From Bacteroidota bacterium (lineage in GTDB: Bacteria; Bacteroidota; Bacteroidia; M30B66), in NCBI GenBank assembly GCA_020438185.1, contig JAGQVC010000153.1, positions 1 through 5,076 of the forward strand: a stretch of DNA of 5,076 bases. Reading direction: 5' to 3'. Under the pieces are notes generated by a model. The model worked only from the letters and a program-made list of their open reading frames with translations, made no database searches and was not told the origin of the DNA. The position numbers and the translations under genes are program-made. This document shows, piece by piece, positions 1-5,076 of the stretch; the first letter of the stretch is position 1, and the number at the start of each line of letters is the position of its first letter.

Positions 1-3000
1 TCAACGGTTAAGGTAAATGGTCTGATTTCGCTCCAATAAGTGGTATCTACTTTATTGGCTTTCTCTTCAATCCTGAACACCTCATTTCCAAAAAAACCTT
101 TCGGATATGTTTTGTTGATGCGGTAATTAGAAAAAACACCTACAGAGCGGTCGGAAGCGCTAAAACCAAAGATTCGAATGCGGCTTTGTAGCTGCAAGGT
201 TAATGGCATCCAAAGTGAATCTGCTATTTCGACGTATTCCTGTCGAATATTTAAGGTGTCCACAAATTGTATTTGCGCATCCTTGGTTAGTTGTAAATCC
301 AGGCTATGAATATTCCAGGTATCATCAACTATAAAAATCTCACCTCTAAAGCAGGGATCGTGTTTTCTTTTTGGAATTAATTCAATGCGATTGATTGTTT
401 TTCCATTCTCCATGAAAGTGCCGAGCATCCGGAACTTATAATAAAACATGGCTGACTCAGAAACAGGCGAAACAAATCCACGGTCGGAATAATAGCTCAG
501 ATCAACAAGATTCTCATAAAAATTCAGGAGAATGTCGCTGACACGATTCCAGCTAAAGCCCTGTTTCATTCCGGCAACCTTTGAAGCGACCATTTCTTCC
601 TTCACGTCATCGGGTTTGCGCATGTGGTATCGGGCAACTGATTCGCTTAGGTATACCAAACCCAAATCGTTAGAATCGGGCATATCAACATTCTTCATGA
701 AAAAAGGCAACTTCTTGGGAATTTCATCCAATCGTACTGCGCTTTTTATATAAATGTCTGAAGAAGAAGCATCAACCTGATTGAGGTGAAATTTCCTTTT
801 ATCAATAGCCTTTTTCATCACGGCGTAAGCCGGATCTTTTGCATTGGCCTTAACTTCAAACGTTTTAATCTGGTAGTTCTCTGCCGGCAAACTCACCTTC
901 ATGTCTGAAGTATTGGTGCGCATCGTAATCGCGATTACCTGCTTTTTAAATCCAATTGAAGAGAATACCAGAACCGGGTTGTTTTCCTTATTTATATCGA
1001 TGGCAAAGTCGCCGTTCTCATTACTTGCTGTTGCCTGCGTTGTACCTTCGATATACACATTCACAAACGGTAATGGATTCCCGTCCGAATCGGTTGTTTT
1101 ACCACGAACTGTGATATATTTTTCCTGTATTCCCAAGGCCTGCAAGGCAAATGCGGTTGTGAATGCCTGATCACTCAATCCGCCAAATCGCCCAGAACTG
1201 CCTCCGTGACCGGCATCCATGTTTACCTTAAGCAAAACAATATTCGAATCGGTTTTGGTTTCACGGAGCCTGGCTACCCATTTGGCCGGTTCCCAGTAGG
1301 GGACCTGAGAATCGTTATAACCTCCGGTAGCCAGAATAGGCGGATAGTTTACCGGAGCGATGTTTTCGTATGGCGCATATGACTTAATGTACTCGTAATA
1401 AATTGAATCGTTCGGATTTCCCCATTCGTCGTATTCAAAAGTTGTCAGTGGGAGACTTGCATCCAGCATCGTGTTTACCACATCCACAAAAGGAACCTCA
1501 GCCAAAGCAGCACCGAACAAATCAGGCCTCAGATTAATCACAGCTCCAACAAGCAACCCTCCTGCACTTCCCCCTTCGATTACCACTTTTCCTTTTTGCG
1601 TGTAGCCTTGATCAATCAATGTTTCAACGCAGGCTACCATATCTGTGAACGTATTCTTTTTATTGAGTTTGCGGCCTTGTTCATACCACTCTCTTCCGCA
1701 ATCCATTCCCCCTCTAACATGTGCAACCGCGTGCACAAAACCTCTGTCGAGCAAACTTATCCGGGAACTGGAAAAGCCTGGCAAAGAGGAATTTCCGTAA
1801 GCTCCGTATCCTGTTATCCACAGCGGTGCTTTTCCATCCTTCTTTAGTCCTTTTTTGTAGGTTATTGTCACCGGAATTCTTGTACTGTCGGGAGCTACGG
1901 CATATACGCGTTCAGTAACATACTTCGAAGGGTCAAAATTCCCGCGGATTGTATCCCTGCGGATGAATGTTGTTTCAAGAGTTACAGGATCCACATCATA
2001 TGTTTCGGCCGGCCGGCCCGGAAAACCAGCTGAAATTCTAATTAATGGCTCATGTGCTTCATAAAATCCGGAAATTGAAAAAGTAAAAGGATTATTATCA
2101 ATCTTAAGGGTGTCGGGATTTCTGCCATCCTCATCATAAAAAACAACTCGTTCCCGGGCGTCAAACTGTTCAACAACTGCGATTCGATTGCCTGTCAGGC
2201 TGAATCCGGCAAGCAGAACATTTTTCCGATGCGGAATTAACTCTTTCCAGTTACTTATTCCCGGATTGCTCACAGGCGCGGAAACCACTTTGCCGTTTGC
2301 TGCATTCAGGTTGGTGCTTATAATAAAACTATCACCTCGTACGTGGTCAGCACTGTAATCATGGCCGGCTTTGCGGGGAGCAATCATTTTCCATCCCTGA
2401 TTGGGATTCTGTAAATCAAAGTAGCTTACTTCTGTTTGGTCTGTCTTTGAAGCTGACATAAACACAAAACGTTCAGAAGTAGATCGGCCAAAACCAATCT
2501 GAACAGTAGAGTCTGCTTCGAAGGCGATCAATTCATCTTCGGCCGAAGGCCTGCCCAGAATATGTTTAAATGCTTTGTAAGAACGATTCGTGCGGGGCTC
2601 CGGCAAGGTATAAATAATGGCATCACTGCCAAACCACACAGCAGAACTCACATTTCTAATGGTGTCGGCGAGATAAGTATCTGCTTCAATATTTTTAAAG
2701 TGTACATCAACCAGCCGGTCACCCTTATCATCCACACCATACATCAATAGTGCATTGTCGGGACTAACGCTTAACAAAGAAGGACTGAAGTACATATAAC
2801 CTTCCGAAAGCTTCTGAAAATCGAGAAGTAAGACTTCGGAAGAACCCGCGGTGTCTTTTGTTCTGAAATAGGAAGGGTAGTCTTTCCCTTCGTCATAACG
2901 CGAAAAATACAGGTAGCCCCGCGCTCTTGAGGGTGGAGATTGAAATTTGTCAACCATGCGGCTCCGGTACTCTTCAATCAGCTTTTTTATTAATAACTGG

Positions 3001-3224
3001 TGTTGCTTCATGTACCTTTCGCTGAAGCCATTTTCGGCATATAAATGATTAATTACCGATGCATCGTTTTTTTCTCTCAGCCAGAAGTAATCATCGCAAC
3101 GTATGTCTCCGAAAAGTGTGTCGCATTTAGTTTTTTTCGCCGCTACCGGCGGAAGAAGTTCCTGTGCCTGTGAGAAACTAATGAAAACAAATACTGAAAT
3201 AAAAAGCGCAATTAATCTTACCAT
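1..3224 (-). CDS. Exported oligopeptidase B-like S9A peptidase fused to a carboxypeptidase-regulatory-like domain and DUF5686 (3' end outside window)
   Basis: The frame is open from ATG at 3224 to the window edge (1074 codons, no stop). Residues 1-20 form a signal peptide: MVR, a hydrophobic core, then a cleavage site near FSQA/QE, with no lipobox. Residues 22-75 carry the S9A N-terminal signature (DDYFWLREKND). Residues ~76-425 fit the seven-bladed propeller and ~426-699 the alpha/beta-hydrolase domain. That domain has HVRGG (502-506), Ser553 in GGSAGG, Asp638 in YNDSQVPYWEPAKWV and His673 in DAGHGG, so the catalytic triad is complete. The peptidase ends as usual near ALGI (696-699). Residues 703-785 are a carboxypeptidase-regulatory-like sandwich (DSDGNPLPFVNVYIEGT). 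From ~795 the sequence is DUF5686-like (YIKSAVRLDEIPKK, GLVYLSESVARYH, SKVAGMKQGFSWNR, MFYYKFRMLGTF). Family members cleave peptides after basic residues, and this copy would act in the periplasm. The DUF5686 part is incomplete; several hundred residues, probably an outer-membrane barrel, should follow. Domain calls are from recalled family motifs. Confidence 0.9.
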   Translation of the reverse strand, partial: MVRLIALFISVFVFISFSQAQELLPPVAAKKTKCDTLFGDIRCDDYFWLREKNDASVINHLYAENGFSERYMKQHQLLIKKLIEEYRSRMVDKFQSPPSRARGYLYFSRYDEGKDYPSYFRTKDTAGSSEVLLLDFQKLSEGYMYFSPSLLSVSPDNALLMYGVDDKGDRLVDVHFKNIEADTYLADTIRNVSSAVWFGSDAIIYTLPEPRTNRSYKAFKHILGRPSAEDELIAFEADSTVQIGFGRSTSERFVFMSASKTDQTEVSYFDLQNPNQGWKMIAPRKAGHDYSADHVRGDSFIISTNLNAANGKVVSAPVSNPGISNWKELIPHRKNVLLAGFSLTGNRIAVVEQFDARERVVFYDEDGRNPDTLKIDNNPFTFSISGFYEAHEPLIRISAGFPGRPAETYDVDPVTLETTFIRRDTIRGNFDPSKYVTERVYAVAPDSTRIPVTITYKKGLKKDGKAPLWITGYGAYGNSSLPGFSSSRISLLDRGFVHAVAHVRGGMDCGREWYEQGRKLNKKNTFTDMVACVETLIDQGYTQKGKVVIEGGSAGGLLVGAVINLRPDLFGAALAEVPFVDVVNTMLDASLPLTTFEYDEWGNPNDSIYYEYIKSYAPYENIAPVNYPPILATGGYNDSQVPYWEPAKWVARLRETKTDSNIVLLKVNMDAGHGGSSGRFGGLSDQAFTTAFALQALGIQEKYITVRGKTTDSDGNPLPFVNVYIEGTTQATASNENGDFAIDINKENNPVLVFSSIGFKKQVIAITMRTNTSDMKVSLPAENYQIKTFEVKANAKDPAYAVMKKAIDKRKFHLNQVDASSSDIYIKSAVRLDEIPKKLPFFMKNVDMPDSNDLGLVYLSESVARYHMRKPDDVKEEMVASKVAGMKQGFSWNRVSDILLNFYENLVDLSYYSDRGFVSPVSESAMFYYKFRMLGTFMENGKTINRIELIPKRKHDPCFRGEIFIVDDTWNIHSLDLQLTKDAQIQFVDTLNIRQEYVEIADSLWMPLTLQLQSRIRIFGFSASDRSVGVFSNYRINKTYPKGFFGNEVFRIEEKANKVDTTYWSEIRPFTLTV

Positions 3225-3263
3225 AAACACAAGTTGACCGTGCCTAAAGGTAGTAAAGGCCAA

Positions 3264-3271
3264 TAAAGTTA
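3264..3271 (-). promoter_or_regulatory. Weak candidate -7 element upstream of the peptidase-DUF5686 gene
   Basis: The 72-base gap between the 170-residue gene and the ATG at 3224 contains TAACTTTA on the minus strand. This resembles the Bacteroidota -7 consensus TAnnTTTG, about 40 bases before the start codon. No clean TTG-type -33 element is found at the right distance; the nearest candidate is a TTTCCTGG at the upstream end of the gap. A second, similar TACCTTTA lies closer to the start codon. AT-rich sequence gives such matches by chance. The gene may instead be read through from the dapF unit, since I see no terminator hairpin in the gap. Confidence 0.2.
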
Positions 3272-3296
3272 CACCAGGTAATAAAAGTCCAGGAAA

Positions 3297-3809
3297 TCAG
3301 CGGCTGCGCTTTAAGGCTATTCCAGACAAAACATCTTCCTTTGAATATTCCGGCAAGGACAAGATACCAGGTGAAATATTAAGCGCACCAATATGCTTAA
3401 CCAGTTTAAGATTTCTCAATTCGAGCAACAATTCAGCAACAACTTCTGCCCTAATTTCCGTATTCGCCTTTCGGCGGAAAAAATCAAGCACAGGTCTGAG
3501 GCAGGTGTTATCAGAAGAACTTAAATCACTTACATGAGCGAATGATTCCCTGATATTGAACTCGTCCTCAGAAGAATTGAATATTTCGAAACATACAACG
3601 CGAAGTTTTTTCCGCTTAAAGCTATTCCATTTTGCTAATCCGGGCGCAGCCCGATGCACTCGTAATGTACTGACAGCCCAATATTTACCTTGATTAAGAA
3701 TAGCCAGATGAGGAAAAACATCATGCTGAAAAATCAGCAGCAAATTCAAACCTCTTGTAGGAAAATCTTCTAATGTATCCTCAATTTGAACAACAAATTT
3801 CGGCGTCAT
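3297..3809 (-). CDS. Unrecognised 170-residue protein, translationally coupled to dapF
   Basis: I do not recognise this family. The ATG at 3809 overlaps the dapF stop (ATGA), so it is probably translated by ribosomes finishing dapF. That coupling and a 170-codon frame filling the space to the next gene are the main evidence that it is real. There is no signal peptide and no membrane segment, so a cytoplasmic location is likely. The N-terminal half alternates short hydrophobic strands with turns (LNLLLIF at 21-27, HLAILNQGKYWAVST at 34-48, LRVVCFEIF at 69-77). The second half has probable helices at ~104-114 and ~118-138. The C-terminus is basic (ALKRSR). Histidines 29, 34 and 52 and an Asn-Thr-Cys at 101-103 followed by a helix are faintly like permuted papain-type enzymes, but spacing and motif order do not match well, so no function is assigned. 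Confidence 0.75.
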   Translation of the reverse strand: MTPKFVVQIEDTLEDFPTRGLNLLLIFQHDVFPHLAILNQGKYWAVSTLRVHRAAPGLAKWNSFKRKKLRVVCFEIFNSSEDEFNIRESFAHVSDLSSSDNTCLRPVLDFFRRKANTEIRAEVVAELLLELRNLKLVKHIGALNISPGILSLPEYSKEDVLSGIALKRSR

Positions 3810-4600
3810 ACTTCAATAACACCCTGAAAAACAGGCATAGCTTCACCTGTGAGGAAAACTTCAGAATAACCGGCGCCGTTAGCAGAGGTAAAATCAACTT
3901 CGAGGTCACCTCCACGGGTGAACACCCGGACCTTTGGTTGGGAAATGAGACCTTTGGAAAATGCCGCAATTGCTGAAGCTGTAACACCGGTGCCACATGA
4001 AAGTGTTTCTTCTTCTACACCTCTTTCGTAGGTGCGCACCGTAATACTTTGATTATGGATTTCTGCAAAATTTACGTTAATCCCATCACGCAGAAAGGGT
4101 TCGGAATTCCGGATTAGTCTACCTTCCCTGTTAATATCCAGATTACTTGTATCCTCCACAAAACTCACGTAATGCGGCGAACCGGTATTTAACACAACGT
4201 CTTCACCCATTTGCTCCGGTGGCAGCACATCGCTCATGCTCAGTCTGACAATAAATCCGTCATCCTTACGTGCAGCAAGAGTTGCTTCGTGCAATCCGTC
4301 GAAAGCTTTAAAAACGAATTTATTTTTTTCAGGAAATAAAATATTGGCAAACGCCGCGGCGCATCTTCCTCCGTTGCCGCACATCGAACCTTCATAACCA
4401 TCAGAATTAAAATAAATCATCCGAAAATCTGCTCCGGGCTCTGTACGAAGCAGAATCAAACCGTCACCTCCAATGCCGAAACGTCTGTTGCAAAGTCGAT
4501 GAATAAGGCTACTGTTTTGAACATCAAAGCGACGTTCACGATCATCAATCAGAATAAAATCATTTCCCGTTGCCTGGTATTTATTAAATGCAAGAATCAT
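3806..4600 (-). CDS. dapF: Diaminopimelate epimerase
   Basis: Converts LL-2,6-diaminopimelate to meso-diaminopimelate, the direct precursor of lysine and the cross-linking residue of peptidoglycan, in the cytoplasm without a cofactor. The 264 residues are close to the usual length of about 270. The two pseudo-symmetric halves each supply one catalytic cysteine: Cys74 in MCGNGGRC and Cys202 in SCGTGVTASA. Other family motifs are present: KYQATGNDFILID at 7-19, RRFGIGGDGL at 39-48, NSDG at 65-68, NTGSPHYV at 138-145 and the segment TYERGVEEETLSCGTG leading into the second cysteine. The ATG at 4600 is well supported because the substrate-binding TGNDF motif follows directly, and it overlaps the stop of the gene before it by four bases. 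The next gene overlaps its own stop in the same way, so the three are likely co-expressed. Nothing looks damaged. Confidence 0.97.
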   Translation of the reverse strand: MILAFNKYQATGNDFILIDDRERRFDVQNSSLIHRLCNRRFGIGGDGLILLRTEPGADFRMIYFNSDGYEGSMCGNGGRCAAAFANILFPEKNKFVFKAFDGLHEATLAARKDDGFIVRLSMSDVLPPEQMGEDVVLNTGSPHYVSFVEDTSNLDINREGRLIRNSEPFLRDGINVNFAEIHNQSITVRTYERGVEEETLSCGTGVTASAIAAFSKGLISQPKVRVFTRGGDLEVDFTSANGAGYSEVFLTGEAMPVFQGVIEV

Positions 4601-5076
4601 TGCGATAAAAGGTTAATTAAGGTTGGGTCAGTCACAATATCAAAAGGCTCGTAATCATCGTTCTCTGCAAGTCTTAAAATCTGTCGTCCATATTTCAGGT
4701 AAAAAACGGAGCGGTATTTATAAAGTTTAAAACTCAGGTTTTCATCCAGCCCATAGGCTGTGATGATTCTTCCGGTAAACCGGTATCCATTGAATTTGAT
4801 TGGAGAAAGGAATAAATCAAGACGGTAATTTTCGTTCTGATTTCCACCCTGCAGTTTATTTATTAGTGAATCGCGTTTGTTTAATGGTGATTCATCCAGT
4901 ACATTCAGTTTCAGCTCAACCGAACTTATAAACTCGTCCCTTTTGATTATTATCGGTTCATCGTTTGTCTCCAAAGGTGTTGGAGAGCCATCTTCAGCTG
5001 ATGTATCATTTTCGGCAGGCTGTTCTGTTTTAATGACTTTTTTCGGAGGTTTCACCTGATTGACAGAAATGCTCTG
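4597..5076 (-). CDS. Unrecognised protein, C-terminal part only (5' end outside window)
   Basis: The frame is open from the right edge (first full codon at 5076) to the TGA at 4599-4597, giving 160 codons. A GTG at 5055 could be read as a start, but codons upstream of it stay open to the edge (QSISVNQ precedes it) and the sequence there has no signal-like or start-like context, so the true start probably lies outside. The first ~45 visible residues are rich in Lys, Pro, Glu, Asp and Thr and look like a disordered linker. After that comes a compact region of about 110 residues with alternating charged and aromatic strands (YRLDLFLSPIKFNGYRF, SFKLYKYRSVFYLKYGRQ) ending in INLLSQ. No signal peptide or membrane helix is visible in this part. 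I do not recognise the family. The stop overlaps the dapF start (ATGA), which suggests coupled expression with dapF. Confidence 0.8.
   Translation of the reverse strand, partial: QSISVNQVKPPKKVIKTEQPAENDTSAEDGSPTPLETNDEPIIIKRDEFISSVELKLNVLDESPLNKRDSLINKLQGGNQNENYRLDLFLSPIKFNGYRFTGRIITAYGLDENLSFKLYKYRSVFYLKYGRQILRLAENDDYEPFDIVTDPTLINLLSQ

Noticed and set aside
532..1170. Plus-strand open frames at 532-753 and 901-1170
   Set aside because: They lie antisense to the carboxypeptidase-regulatory-like and DUF5686 parts of the long minus-strand gene, and their translations show no family features.
2007..2018. GC-rich palindromic ggccggccgg tract
   Set aside because: It lies inside the propeller/catalytic coding sequence and encodes ordinary Gly-Arg-Pro-Ala residues; there is no T-run, so it is not a terminator.
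1596..2977. Other short open frames over the peptidase (plus 1596-1847, 1721-1918 and 2562-2750; minus 2771-2977)
   Set aside because: All overlap the peptidase coding sequence, which is continuous and full of family motifs in its own frame; these are shadows.
3068..3141. Two runs of seven A (minus strand) near the start of the peptidase, possible frameshift sites
   Set aside because: The leader before and the S9A signature after both runs read in the same frame, so neither an error nor programmed slippage is needed.
3236..3262. Short GCCT/AGGC inverted and CCTTTA direct repeats in the gap before the peptidase gene
   Set aside because: The stem is only four base pairs with no following T-run; it is too weak to call a terminator or operator.
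3773..3996. Open frames on both strands at 3773-3976 and 3781-3996
   Set aside because: They fall within the 3' end of dapF in other frames; the dapF frame there encodes the conserved Cys202 region and C-terminus.
4877..5059. Plus-strand open frame, serine- and phenylalanine-rich
   Set aside because: It is the antisense reading of the charged linker of the minus-strand gene; the composition follows from that.

Overview
The window carries four genes, all on the minus strand and tightly packed. In transcription order (high to low coordinates) they are: the 3' end of an unrecognised gene, dapF, a 170-residue unrecognised gene, and one very long open frame that starts at 3224 and runs off the left edge. 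The two protein families in the long frame, the moderate-to-low GC content and the absence of clear Shine-Dalgarno sequences point to a member of the Bacteroidota, probably a free-living Bacteroidales/Marinilabiliales-type organism. This placement comes from family knowledge, not from a marker gene.

Region 5076-3297 looks like one translationally coupled unit. The unknown gene at the right edge overlaps dapF by four bases (ATGA at 4600-4597). dapF overlaps the 170-residue gene in the same way (ATGA at 3809-3806). dapF is complete and has both catalytic cysteines. It makes meso-diaminopimelate for lysine and peptidoglycan synthesis. Its two coupled neighbours have no function I can assign.

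After a 72-base gap, the frame from 3224 to the left edge encodes at least 1074 residues without a stop. I translated it codon by codon. It starts with a signal peptide and a complete oligopeptidase B-type S9A serine peptidase: a propeller region, then the catalytic domain with Ser553, Asp638 and His673. Three residues after the normal end of the peptidase it continues in frame into a carboxypeptidase-regulatory-like beta-sandwich. After that comes the start of a DUF5686 protein, a Bacteroidota envelope family that is normally encoded as its own exported protein. The DUF5686 part has no signal peptide of its own. The peptidase's leader would therefore have to export the whole chain, which suggests a peptidase tethered to an outer-membrane protein. 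This fusion is the main point of interest in the window.

I saw no RNA genes, CRISPR arrays, insertion sequences, large repeats or convincing terminators.
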